A stretch of DNA of 64,000 bases from an uncultured Blautia sp. (GTDB lineage: Bacteria; Bacillota; Clostridia; Lachnospirales; Lachnospiraceae): the NCBI GenBank assembly GCA_900541985.1, contig UQLX01000002.1, positions 62,001 to 126,000 on the forward strand, in the 5' to 3' direction. The first letter of the stretch is position 1. Each line of letters starts with the position of its first letter. The translations under genes were made by a program, and so were the position numbers. Positions 34,663-43,203 of this stretch are shown here, in pieces. The notes under the pieces are model-generated. The model worked only from the letters and a program-made list of their open reading frames with translations. It was not told where the DNA came from and made no database searches.

Positions 34663-34694
34663 TCCCCCAGTTGTGCACGGCTGGGGGATTTTTT
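34663..34694 (+). terminator. Rho-independent terminator of the toxin-antitoxin operon
   Basis: TCCCCCAG (34663-34670) pairs with CTGGGGGA (34681-34688), 10-base loop, followed by six T residues. Confidence 0.9.
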
Positions 34695-34772
34695 ATACCC
34701 ATTACCAAACGATTGTGCTTATTTCGTTCACAATATAAGCACGGTCGTCTGTTTTTCTTTCAGAATCTGTCA

Positions 34773-34937
34773 CTAAAAGACATCCATATCATGTTGAGAT
34801 GCCAGCTCTTTATACGGATAGTCGTCGTTCTGCCGCTCCGTGAACATATCATTGACCAACCCGATGGTCTGCAGGTCGAGGTCGGCGATGCTGATACCGA
34901 GCTGTACGCAACGCAGCAGAAAAGGCGGGGTGGTCAT
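34773..34937 (-). CDS. small phage tail protein following the tail chaperone
   Basis: 54 residues (MTTPPFLLRCVQLGISIADL, then TIGLVNDMFTERQNDD). In siphophages a short frame of this kind follows or extends the tail assembly chaperone (compare lambda G and G-T). It overlaps the upstream stop by 4 bases. Apparently complete, but its phage context is broken. Confidence 0.6.
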   Translation of the reverse strand: MTTPPFLLRCVQLGISIADLDLQTIGLVNDMFTERQNDDYPYKELASQHDMDVF

Positions 34938-35259
34938 TTCCCGCTCACTTTTTCGAGGTTCTTTCTGGATTCCACCTCCGTCTGCACATTCAGACCCCAC
35001 AGTTCGATCAGCTGGGGCAGGATCTGATAAATGGAGAAGGCGTTGAACTGGTCCAGGAACTCCTCCGGGCTGTCCGGCACATTGGCCGGGTCTGCATGAC
35101 GGGTCATCAGCCACGCCAGATTCTCAAACATCTCCAGACTGAACAGGTCGAGGTTGGAATTATCCTCATCATTCTCTCCCACGCTCTTTTCCAGCTGGCG
35201 CAGGTCTTTGTAAATCCAGGTCTCATTGCTCATGAGGTTGGCAATACGGGCGTGGCTGT
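34934..35259 (-). pseudogene. phage tail assembly chaperone, fused to terminase debris
   Basis: From about RIANLMSNETWIYKDLRQLE the frame reads like a tail tube/tape chaperone gene (NLDLFSLEMFENLAWLMTRH, later FSIYQILPQLIELWGLN), ending at 34934. It has lost its own start and is joined in frame to a terminase fragment. All capsid genes that should lie between are missing. Confidence 0.6.
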
Positions 35260-35401
35260 TTCCCTTTTCATCCACGATACCAAACACATCCCGGATGATC
35301 TGCTCCTGCCAAGGAAGCAGCCAGAACCGCTTGCCCGCCCACTTGCCTTTGGTATGACGCAGGTTTTCGATAAAAGTCACTGCCCGGTCTGCTTTGGCGG
35401 C
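35260..35401 (-). pseudogene. N-terminal fragment of a phage terminase large subunit
   Basis: The frame reads AVTFIENLRHTKGKWAGKRF and LLPWQEQIIRDVFGIV, typical of the segment ahead of the ATPase domain of large terminases. The ATPase and nuclease domains are absent; the frame passes into the tail chaperone piece. Confidence 0.7.
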
Positions 35402-35574
35402 ATCGTAATGGCAAGTCTACGCCACTCTTTCTTTGCTTCCGGCTCCAGCCACTTCGGACAGGCCGGTGCTTTCTTATTGGGCTTTGGTTCGCTGGTATTC
35501 AGCGGATGCTTGCCCGGATTGCCTTCCAGTTCCTTCATGGCGGTCGGCTTTGGTTTTCTGCCTCTGGTAGCCAT
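35377..35574 (-). pseudogene. phage terminase small subunit (P27 family), truncated
   Basis: The first about 55 residues (MATRGRKPKPTAMKELEGNP, then CPKWLEPEAKKEWRRLA) match P27-type small terminases, which are normally about 150 residues. The sequence departs after WRRLA where it meets the large-subunit fragment in another frame. Confidence 0.75.
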
Positions 35575-35647
35575 TGGCTTCCCCCCTCTCCTGAAATTTT
35601 GGCAAAGAAAAAGGACCTCCGAAGAAGTCCTTGATCTTATGTTCTAT

Positions 35648-35821
35648 TTACGCCGTTTCGTATTTTTCTTTCAGCCTTTTTGCCTTTCTCGCATCAAGGT
35701 CATCTTCTTTCAGAATCCCGGTAAGAGATTCCGTGACACTTTTGCCATCCGGTTTCTGGTCATTACTATCAATCTGCTGTTTTTGACTAATTTCCACATC
35801 ACTCATATGCAGATTCCTCAT
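35648..35821 (-). CDS. 57-residue hypothetical protein coupled to the DUF4143 ATPase gene
   Basis: An ATG overlaps the ATPase stop (ATGA), and the frame encodes a highly charged small protein: MRNLHMSDVEISQKQQIDSN, then SVTESLTGILKEDDLDARKA and a Lys-rich end. No family recognised. The coupling suggests it is expressed with the ATPase; it could be a partner or a regulatory peptide. Confidence 0.5.
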   Translation of the reverse strand: MRNLHMSDVEISQKQQIDSNDQKPDGKSVTESLTGILKEDDLDARKAKRLKEKYETA

Positions 35822-37035
35822 CTCAAAAGCCAGTCGATGACATTCACAACTTTTATACCATCGTAATTTCCGAGTGAAAAACGATCCAGTGTCAGGACAA
35901 TCTTTTCATAATTATCCTGAATGCTCCGCAGCGGTCTCATCTCTCTCTCAAAGGTTTCTTCCGCCGTCATATCAGCAGTTACCTGATAATAGGTAAGCAC
36001 ACCTTCCTTCTGTGTCACAAAGTCGACCTCAGTAGAACCATATTTTCCGATGTTGACTTTGCCGCCCCTTCGTGAAAGTTCAAGATACACAATGTTCTCA
36101 ATGGTAAATCCAAGATCATATCGTTTTCTCGGAAGAATGTGGTTTCTGATTCCCATATCTACCATGTAAAACTTATTGTTGACCTTTAAGAGCTGCTTCC
36201 CCACAATGTCAAACCGCTCCACAGGATAAAAAATAAAAGACTCTGTCAGGGCTTCCACATAATCGCTGACTGTGTTTTGGGATACTTTTCTACCCGCTGA
36301 GGTCAGATAGTCGGTTATACTTTTCATAGACACCGGGCTGCCGATAACGCTTGCCAGATACCTGGCAATTGTCTTTAGTAACGCAATGTCTGTGATTTTT
36401 CGTTTTCCACCTTCTTTTTCCTTTCTTGCCTGCCGCTGCTCGATATCTTTTACAATAACGGTATTGTAGATTCCCTCTAAATACTGATCTATTTTTTCAT
36501 CCGTGCGGTTCATTACTGCCACATACGGAATTCCACCAGTTTTCATAAACTCTGCAAAAGCTTCCTCTTTTGCCATACCTGTCACCGCCATATACTCACG
36601 GAAAGAAAGCGGCAGCATCTTGATCTCTGTGTACCTTCCTGACAAAAGCGTTGCAAGCTCACCTGACAGCATATATGCATTGGAACCTGTGATATAAACG
36701 TCCACATGGTCTCTGATATAAAGGCTGTCAACCACTTTCTCGAATGATGGAACTTCCTGAACCTCATCCAAAAAGATGTATGTCATCTTATCTGCACACA
36801 AACGTTCTTTGAGGTAATTGTACAGCTTCATATAATCTTTTAAAGGTTCGTAATCTAGATTTTCAAAATTGATGGAAATAATCTGTTCTGGTGTAACTCC
36901 ATTCGCTAAGAGTCTCTGCTGATACTGTTCCAGAAGTACAGATTTTCCACAGCGGCGGATTCCGGTCACGACCTTGATCTGCTGCTCGTCTTTCCATGCC
37001 CAAAGCTGGTCAAGATATTCTTTTCGTTCAACCAT
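35818..37035 (-). CDS. AAA_14/DUF4143 family ATPase
   Basis: 405 residues. N-terminal AAA domain with Walker A GIRRCGKS near residue 25 and Walker B IFLDEVQEV near residue 91; C-terminal DUF4143 domain (about 205-400) with a nuclease-like pattern (GSTEVDFVTQKEG). These proteins are widespread in gut anaerobes and are proposed to act in stress or defence, but their role is unproven. GGAGG lies nine bases before the ATG. Two identical-type palindromes lie upstream of its promoter. Confidence 0.88.
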   Translation of the reverse strand: MVERKEYLDQLWAWKDEQQIKVVTGIRRCGKSVLLEQYQQRLLANGVTPEQIISINFENLDYEPLKDYMKLYNYLKERLCADKMTYIFLDEVQEVPSFEKVVDSLYIRDHVDVYITGSNAYMLSGELATLLSGRYTEIKMLPLSFREYMAVTGMAKEEAFAEFMKTGGIPYVAVMNRTDEKIDQYLEGIYNTVIVKDIEQRQARKEKEGGKRKITDIALLKTIARYLASVIGSPVSMKSITDYLTSAGRKVSQNTVSDYVEALTESFIFYPVERFDIVGKQLLKVNNKFYMVDMGIRNHILPRKRYDLGFTIENIVYLELSRRGGKVNIGKYGSTEVDFVTQKEGVLTYYQVTADMTAEETFEREMRPLRSIQDNYEKIVLTLDRFSLGNYDGIKVVNVIDWLLR

Positions 37036-37058
37036 ATCTACATTCCTCCTTTTTTCTC

Positions 37059-37087
37059 AGTATAGCATATTATACGCAGAATATCAA
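37059..37087 (-). promoter_or_regulatory. SigA-type promoter for the DUF4143 ATPase
   Basis: Minus strand TTGATA (37082-37087), a 17-base spacer and TATACT (37059-37064). Confidence 0.7.
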
Positions 37088-37092
37088 ATTAT

Positions 37093-37148
37093 TTTCCCAT
37101 TTCGGAAACTTCTATTTTATTCAGCTTAATATTTTCCAATTTCGGAAA
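37093..37148. repeat. two tandem 16-bp palindromes upstream of the ATPase promoter
   Basis: TTTCCCATTTCGGAAA (37093-37108) and TTTCCAATTTCGGAAA (37133-37148) differ at one base and start 40 bases apart, close to four helical turns. Each has TTTCC/GGAAA arms. They lie just upstream of the -35 box, where an activator or a looping repressor could bind. Confidence 0.6.
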
Positions 37149-37164
37149 CATATCAGATACGAGG

Positions 37165-37345
37165 CACAGCCCCTTTTCGGGGCGTGTACCTTTTGGGTGC
37201 TGGTGTGTTTTGTTTTCCGTAGGGCTTTTCCCTTCGTTGTGACTGTATATTACCGTCACCGCCCGGACATAGCAAGCGGCTATGCTGCACGATCATACAC
37301 ACCTCTTTTTGTCGGATTTATGTGTATTTACACACCGGAGAAATC
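37165..37345. other. non-coding stretch rich in small hairpins
   Basis: Contains GCCCC/GGGGC near 37168-37183, CATAGC/GCTATG at about 37268-37284 and a TGTGTATTTACACA palindrome near 37320. Clustered hairpins of this kind occur at transfer origins, but no nick-site consensus or relaxase gene is seen, so the function is open. Confidence 0.3.
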
Positions 37346-37544
37346 CGCCACTACGAGCAAAAGCCCCCGAAGGAACTCTGCCCTTTTTCAGTGTGCGTTC
37401 TTGATGCACCACTCGATCGCGTGACCAGCCTTCCTCTGGATCTTCCACAAATCCGTATACCGCTCCCTCCAGCATGCCGTTCCAGTTCATCTGGGCAACC
37501 AAAACCCGGTCACCGAACTGTATTCATAATACTTCGGCATCTTA
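37346..37544 (-). pseudogene. frameshifted small protein of an integrative element
   Basis: The frame starting at 37544 (MPKYYEYSS) hits a stop after 17 codons, but a second frame continues RVLVAQMNWNGMLEGAVYGF and VEDPEEGWSRDRVVHQERT. One lost base explains the break. The protein family is not recognised; similar sequences look element-borne. Confidence 0.45.
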
Positions 37545-37763
37545 GTCCTCCATAAACTTCCGATTCTTTTCCAGATAGTCCCCTGCGATTCGAACCTCAA
37601 TATCATCCATACTGGTTTCTAAAACCTTACCGTCATTTGAAAACACCACAGCTCGGTCAGGACGATTCAAATTCAAAACACGAAACCCTTCTGTGCAACA
37701 GGTAAATGCATAACCATTTACAATCATGCCTGCCGCGTCCGCAACTTGTTTCACATCAACCAT
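37542..37763 (-). CDS. 73-residue protein of unknown function
   Basis: Small soluble protein (MVDVKQVADAAGMIVNGYAF, later DRAVVFSNDGKVLETSMDDI) with a GGAGG six bases before its start. It overlaps the upstream 90-residue gene by 8 bases. No family identified with certainty; its compact two-gene arrangement on an island resembles a toxin-antitoxin or anti-element module, without motif support. Confidence 0.6.
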   Translation of the reverse strand: MVDVKQVADAAGMIVNGYAFTCCTEGFRVLNLNRPDRAVVFSNDGKVLETSMDDIEVRIAGDYLEKNRKFMED

Positions 37764-38028
37764 TTGCTACCTCCACTCCTTTGATCGGATTTAAGAACTT
37801 ATCGACATCGAAATACAGATTCTCAAGAATCGGAACCAAATCAATATATTCCTCTTCCGGTTTTTCGTTGTGCTTATACTTTGCCATAACAACAAGATAA
37901 CCGTTGTCCCACTCTTTCACTGCTGTATATCGCTCCAACGAATACGGAGCAGCAAAGCGAATCACATGGTTTCCGAACTGGAACACGGTATAGTTTTTCT
38001 CATTGCTGAGAGTTGCCACTCCACTCAT
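37756..38028 (-). CDS. 90-residue protein of unknown function
   Basis: Small acidic protein (MSGVATLSNEKNYTVFQFGN, later YLVVMAKYKHNEKPEEEYID). AAGGAGA precedes the ATG, which overlaps the stop of a 24-codon remnant frame. Paired with the downstream 73-residue gene. Family not recognised. Confidence 0.6.
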   Translation of the reverse strand: MSGVATLSNEKNYTVFQFGNHVIRFAAPYSLERYTAVKEWDNGYLVVMAKYKHNEKPEEEYIDLVPILENLYFDVDKFLNPIKGVEVANG

Positions 38029-38169
38029 GCCAATTTCTCCTTCAAAAGCTTTGAAACCTTTTTATAGGTTCCGTTTATCGTTTCCACTTGATTCTGCATC
38101 CACATAAAAATGTTTTGATTTTTCATAATCACTTCCAATGATTGCAATATGATGAGTGGTATCGAACAT
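38025..38169 (-). pseudogene. glyoxalase/VOC gene stump joined to a 24-codon frame
   Basis: From ATG 38169 the frame reads MFDTTHHIAIIGSDYEKSKH, the start of a VOC (glyoxalase/bleomycin-resistance) domain, then leaves the family after FYVD and stops. In another frame, 38099-38025 encodes MQNQVETINGTYKKVSKLLK plus four residues and ends in ATGA on the 90-residue gene. The join looks like a deletion scar. Confidence 0.55.
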
Positions 38170-38554
38170 AACTCTCTCTCCTCCGTTTTTTATATGTTGA
38201 TATATTTTCTCACATTTTATCACAGTAATGATATAGGTGGAATAGTCATTTCATCTTCATTTACTTTCTTAACTTTTCTGCCAGTTCAAACCAAAACTCC
38301 AATTCAACGACATCTTTTTCTCCATGTTATTATCAGCCACACTATAACAAACCGATTTTTTACTTTTCATGCAAAATAAAAGAGATCCTGGCATAAAGGA
38401 ATCTGACGTATTTTCCATCAGATTGTTTTACCCTGAGACCTCTTGTGTTATCATATGATTTTGTAACCACGAAATAAAAAGCAGAAACCTCCCCGACCAA
38501 AGTTCGATTTCTGCTTTCACCCAAACATAGCTTACGCTATATTCATGCATACTT
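38170..38554. other. non-coding region with two probable minus-strand terminators
   Basis: 38388-38452 forms a long imperfect hairpin containing AATCTGA/TCAGATT, and 38479-38519 has a 10-bp AAAGCAGAAA/TTTCTGCTTT stem with T residues on the minus-strand exit side. No gene is supported. Confidence 0.4.
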
Positions 38555-38965
38555 ATGATAACAGTTAATACAGAAAACTACAACCTTATTTCTCAGGATT
38601 TTTACAATAAAACTATTAATTCTCTTGATCTGAACCTTATTTCATGAAACTGCGGCCACTCCGGCTGTCTCATCCGTTATGGTTCTTACATACGCAACGT
38701 CCAGCTTACTGACCGTGTCCTCTCACTTTCTGTTGTCCGTGTATTCTGCAAAACCTGCGGACATACCCATGCATTGCTGCTTTCATCCATGGTTCCTTAT
38801 TCGCAGATCCCTCTGGTTCTGCACGTCCGTCTGATCCATGCTTATGAGCATGAAACCGGATTCCGGAACATACTGGCAGAACAGTACCTCGTGGATGAAA
38901 ACAACCTGAAATCCATCATCCGGAACTACCGTTTACATTGGAAGCAACGGTTGCTTTCCATATGA
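38555..38965 (+). pseudogene. DUF6431-like zinc-ribbon protein with an internal stop
   Basis: From ATG 38555 (MITVNTENYNLISQDFYN) the frame reaches TGA at about 38647, then continues NCGHSGCLIRYGSY, VVRVFCKTCGHTHALLLSSM and VPYSQIPLVLHVRLIHAY. The CxCG and CxxCG pairs form a zinc ribbon; the stop lies exactly where a Cys codon is expected. DUF6431 proteins accompany transposases. The C-terminus is also short. Confidence 0.6.
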
Positions 38966-39306
38966 ATAAAATCATAGAACGATTCCAAATTGATGTTGCA
39001 ATTTACAAAAGTTCTTCACCTGAAGCAATCCAAAACAAAAAGGCATTACAAAAATATGACCACCTTTCACGAAACAGCATATTCCGTTATCTTTGGATGG
39101 GGGTGGAACTTAGCGAAAACCATAAGGCATATATTTTACAGAAATATCCCAAACTCAGAGAGTTGATGCATTGTGTTCGAGAATTCCGTGAAATATACGA
39201 AAAGAAAAGTATGCCTCTCTTGTATTTGTTTATCGAACGGTACAAAAACTCTGATTTAAAAGAGATATCCCGGTTTGCAAATGGATTAGAAGTAGCCGCC
39301 AAATAA
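38962..39306 (+). pseudogene. C-terminal fragment of a transposase (ISL3-like)
   Basis: 114 residues (YDHLSRNSIFRYLWMGVELS, LRELMHCVREFREIYEKKSM, LLYLFIERYKNSDLKEISRF) resembling the helical end of ISL3-type transposases, which are normally over 400 residues. It overlaps the end of the DUF6431-like frame by ATGA. The catalytic core is absent. Confidence 0.45.
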
Positions 39307-39366
39307 TAACGCGGTCAAATATAAAATTACCCCAGCCCTTTGCGAGTTGGAGTAATTCACTATAAT

Positions 39367-41153
39367 TCACATGCGATTTTTGATAGATTGGAGTTTTTCA
39401 CTCCAAGGTGCCAGCTCCTCGAGCTGCTCATCGGTCATCTCTTTTGTTGGCCGATGCTCCAGCAGAAATTTCAGGTATCCGTAAATGTTCAGGTCGTGTA
39501 CCTTTGCCATCTCAACCATTGTATAGACCACAGCGCTGGCATGGGCGCCGTCAACGGAATTACTGAACAGCCAGTTCTTCCGGCCCACTGCAAATGGGCG
39601 GATCGCGTTCTCGCTGAGACTATTGGTAAAGCTGCAGCGCCCATCCTCCAGATAGGTCTCCGCTGTATCCCGGCGGTTAAGGACATAATTCACTGCCTTA
39701 TCCATGCGGGTATTTCGGACAGGCTTCTGCTGGTCGAGCCACGACCAGAAAGCCTCCAGAATGGGTTTCTCCTTCTCGAGACGCAGCTGCTTCCGCTTTT
39801 CATAATCACCGGGATATTTTTTATTAATCGAGTCCTCGATAGCAAACAAGCGGTTGCAGTACTGGACTCCCTGTACTGCCGGCTGGCTGTAATCATACTG
39901 CTTTCCTTTGGGAACGGTGTCGATAAAGTATCGGCGGATGTGTGCCCGGCAGGAACAGCGTTTGATGTCCGGCAGGCTGTTGTAGCCCTGATAACCATCC
40001 GTTTCCAGATACCCATGATATCCCTCCAGGAATTCCTTTGCATGGCTGCCGCTCCTGGTTGGGGAATACCCATACAGGATGATGGCCGGGAGACCGTCCT
40101 CGCCGCTGTGGAACAGCCACATAAATGACTGGGTCTGGGCTTTGCGGCCTTCTTCCTTCAACACCTGAACTCTGGTCTCATCTGCCATTGCGAAACTGCG
40201 CTTCAGCAGTTCCCGATGAAAGTACTCATACATCGGCTGAAAATAGTTCCGGGAACAGTAGATGATCCAGTCGGCAAGAGTTGTGCGGCTGATTTGTGCG
40301 CCATACTGCTTCCAGTCTTTCTCCTGACGGTAAAGAGGAAGCCCATTGGCATACTTCTGATACATCGTCCATGCGACAGTGGATGCCGAAGCCGGACCTT
40401 TCCCTGCCAGAGCTTCCGGGATCCGGGACTTTACAATCACAGGTTTTTCCGTAGTATTCGATCACTTTGCATGTGGCGGGAATGAATTCCAGCTCACGGC
40501 GGACATACTCTTCGCCGGTCAGGACCATCTGCGTACCGCAGACCGGGCAGACCTGGTCTTCTTCCGGAAGAGGGATGACTACCTTTTCAACCTTTAAGCC
40601 CTTGAAGAGATCTTCATGGGTTGCCTTCTTCTTGCGGGTATGCTCCCGGATCACGGTCTTTTCTTCCAGCAGGGAAGGATCCTGTTCCACTTCAGCTTCG
40701 TCGAACAAATTCTGCTGTCCGGGAATGTCATCGGATCTTCTTTCGCTGGAGGAACCGAAAAGCTTTTTGGTCAGGTAGTCCACCTGTTCCTGAAGCACTT
40801 TCTCATGGCTGGACTTTTCGTCAATAATAAGACAGAGAGATTTAATCAGCTCAGTCTGCCCAGAGATCATCGTTTTCAGTTGTGATATGGTGTCCTTCAA
40901 CTCTCTGAGCCGGAACAATGCCAATGGGAACCACATCCTGCTTTGGACGGGGAGACTCAAAATGACCGTAATTCGGTGCCGGGATCTGATCCGCTGCTGC
41001 TTTCCGACAGCGGCTAACCCAGTTATAAAAAGTACTTACTGCGATGTCGTTTTCACGGCACCAGTCAGCATCTGTCATGCCGCTCTGGCAGCATTCATTG
41101 ATAAGCCTGATCTGTTCCGCCATCGGGACACGGGCTTTGCGGGTAATTGCCAT
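39367..41153 (-). mobile_element. IS66-family element with two internal deletions
   Basis: TnpA frame 41153-40851 (ARVPMAEQIRLINECCQSGM, VSTFYNWVSRCRK); TnpC N-terminus within 40938-40430 (coiled coil, FGSSSERRSDD, zinc motif CPVCGTQM); TnpC C-terminus 40437-39367 (SRIPEALAGKGPASASTVAW, MADETRVQVL, NSLSENAIRPFAVGRKNWLF, containing the DDE residues). TnpB is missing: TnpA runs straight into TnpC in another frame. TnpC lost a segment with its second zinc Cys pair near 40440 and changes frame there. Inactive. Candidate right end GTAGGCGCC at 41257 (minus). Confidence 0.85.
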
Positions 41154-41194
41154 AACCTATCCTCCGTCATTGTAGTGAAATAGTCTAAATATCT

Positions 41195-41257
41195 TTCGCC
41201 TACAATTATAGAGGAAACCAAAGGATTAGGAAATCCGCAGGAATATTTGGCGCCTAC
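41195..41257 (-). repeat. pair of GTAGGCG-type direct repeats at the IS66 right edge
   Basis: On the minus strand GTAGGCGCCAAATATT (from 41257) and GTAGGCGAAAGATATT (from 41203) match at 13 of 16 positions. They may be transposase-binding subterminal repeats of the IS66 element. Confidence 0.4.
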
Positions 41258-41291
41258 TGTTGAATTATTAATATCCCCTAAGATTATGAAT

Positions 41292-42503
41292 TTAATCCTG
41301 CAGGCCCCGAATTTCCTCTGCTACAGGTCTGCGCACTTTTTTTCTGGTCATTTCCAGAATGTGAAGAGGCGTAATGTCAATGGCCCTGCATTTTACCGGA
41401 TCCTTGCGAAGATGTTTCTGAAGAACGTGAAAAAGCTCATCCTGATGATCCGGATTATTCATATTGATAAAATCAATCAGAATAATACCCGATAAATTCC
41501 TGAGACGGATCTGGCGGGCAATTTCTCCTGCCGCTTCCAGATTAATCTTGCGATAGGTTTCTTCTGCTTTCTTTTTGCCGGTATATTTTCCGCTGTTTAC
41601 ATCCACAGAAACAAATGCTTCTGTCTGCTGGATCACCAGAAAGCCTCCGCTTCCAAGCCATATTTTTTCCTGCTGGATTTCCTCCAGAGCTTTTTCCAGC
41701 CTGTACAGCTTATATAAAGGAAGAAGAGAATCCTGATACAGCTTCAGTTTGTCAAGCTCTTCCGGCATAAAATCCTGCAGGTAAGCAGCCAGCTTTTTGT
41801 GTACCTCCGGTATATCAGTTATGATCTCCTCAAGATTTCTGCTATATACATCTCTCACAGCAGCCAGATAAAAAGCCTCTGCTTCATACAGCAGACTGAA
41901 GCACGTCCGGTTTCTGCCATTTACCGCAACCTTCTGAAAAAGCATTTTCAAAAAATCGAGTTCATGAAGAAATTCTTCTTTTGTTGCTTCTGCTGCATTG
42001 GTTCTGGCGATCAGACCATATTCCCGGTGCTCCTGCTCCCGTTCCGGCTCCAGCCATTTATTCAGAACAGCTGCTTCCTCCCTGCTCAGCTTCCCTGAAA
42101 ATCCAATTTTCTTTTCTCCGCTGGTCAGTACCAGATATTTGCCCGGAAAATTCAGATTGGTTGTCAAAGCCGGAAGTTTTCCTTTCATTGCATCCCGGCT
42201 TACCTGTACCAGAAGCTCATCTCCTGGCCGCAGAGGACCGTTTCCTCTTCGTCCGGATGTAAAGATTGCTTTTTCTGCCAGCTCAAGAGGCAGATAACCC
42301 TTGATTCCGTCGCCAAATCGCACAAAGGCCGCCTGAATATTGGAAGCGATATTTTCTACCTGTCCAACATAAATATTATTCAGGATATTTTTTTTCCCTG
42401 CTTTTTCCAGACGTATTTCTACTACCTTCTGATCTTCCAGCATAGCGCAGATCATACAGCGATATCCATGAACGTCCATTTCTGTGATGACCAGCTTACT
42501 CAA
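41292..42503 (-). CDS. rng: ribonuclease E/G family protein
   Basis: 403 residues from a TTG start with GGGAG six bases upstream; the ATG at 42584 would overlap the upstream gene by 89 bases and is less likely. Contains the S1-like RNA-binding start (NNIYVGQVENIASNIQAAFV), FVRFGDGIKGYLPL, the RNase E/G catalytic block with SVDVNSGKYTGKK and IILIDFINMN, and ends with a short tail, so it is RNase G-sized. Last gene of the TIGR03960-DUF2344-rng group, which in relatives leads directly into rplU. Confidence 0.9.
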   Translation of the reverse strand: MSKLVITEMDVHGYRCMICAMLEDQKVVEIRLEKAGKKNILNNIYVGQVENIASNIQAAFVRFGDGIKGYLPLELAEKAIFTSGRRGNGPLRPGDELLVQVSRDAMKGKLPALTTNLNFPGKYLVLTSGEKKIGFSGKLSREEAAVLNKWLEPEREQEHREYGLIARTNAAEATKEEFLHELDFLKMLFQKVAVNGRNRTCFSLLYEAEAFYLAAVRDVYSRNLEEIITDIPEVHKKLAAYLQDFMPEELDKLKLYQDSLLPLYKLYRLEKALEEIQQEKIWLGSGGFLVIQQTEAFVSVDVNSGKYTGKKKAEETYRKINLEAAGEIARQIRLRNLSGIILIDFINMNNPDHQDELFHVLQKHLRKDPVKCRAIDITPLHILEMTRKKVRRPVAEEIRGLQD

Positions 42504-43203
42504 CTTTTTCTCCCAGAGCTTCCAGAGGTATGAAACGAGGTGTTTTTCCTTCTCCTGCGTCTGCGTAGACCTCTCTTCTTTCAATCATATAGGCAAAAGG
42601 TTCCGGTTCTGCTCCGGCCCACTTAAGAAAAGTATCCATCACCAGTTCTGGCTTCGTGTAATTGGAGCTGGCCGAAGCAAGCTGCATAAAAATCCCGTTT
42701 TCTGTCAGTTCCGCCTTATAGATATAAGGACGGAGATCTACCGTTTTTTCACTTCGCTTTGTTTTTTTTGTTACAATGATCTCCTTCCGGGAAAGAAATT
42801 CTTCAAACATTTTCCTCCACGGAACAGAAGGCTCCTTTCCCTGACGGAAGGTAACAAAATAATCAGCAGCGGCAACCAACGCCATTGCCGTACTGGCCTT
42901 TCCATCCTCGACCTGACGGGCGGAGCATACGGTAACACCCTCTACCATGGTTTCATTCAGCCTGCGCCGGATCTCCTCTGTTGGAACCGTTTCTGTCAGC
43001 TCCATGTCAAAATACTCTCCCAGGCTGGTAGTACCTACTCCCAGAGGCGCTGCAAAAGACATGATCATATGAGGACTGTAGCCTCCGGAAAAAGCCACCG
43101 GAAGTTCTGCTCTTCGGATGGCTTTCTGAAAATACCTCATGGTATCCAGATGCCCTACAAATTTCATATACCCTGTTTTTGTAAATTTAATTCTTACTTT
43201 CAC
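42496..43203 (-). CDS. TIGR03936/DUF2344 radical-SAM-associated protein
   Basis: 235 residues from a GTG start eight bases after GGAGG. The N-terminus KVRIKFTKTGYMKFVGHLDT and the SGGYSPHMIMSFAAPLGVG block define the family. It always accompanies the TIGR03960 radical SAM protein, is fused to it in some species, and probably binds RNA. Overlaps the neighbouring genes at both ends. Confidence 0.88.
   Translation of the reverse strand: MKVRIKFTKTGYMKFVGHLDTMRYFQKAIRRAELPVAFSGGYSPHMIMSFAAPLGVGTTSLGEYFDMELTETVPTEEIRRRLNETMVEGVTVCSARQVEDGKASTAMALVAAADYFVTFRQGKEPSVPWRKMFEEFLSRKEIIVTKKTKRSEKTVDLRPYIYKAELTENGIFMQLASASSNYTKPELVMDTFLKWAGAEPEPFAYMIERREVYADAGEGKTPRFIPLEALGEKVE

Noticed and set aside
37165..37345. 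transfer origin (oriT)
   Set aside because: Several small hairpins are present but there is no recognisable nick site and no relaxase gene in the window.
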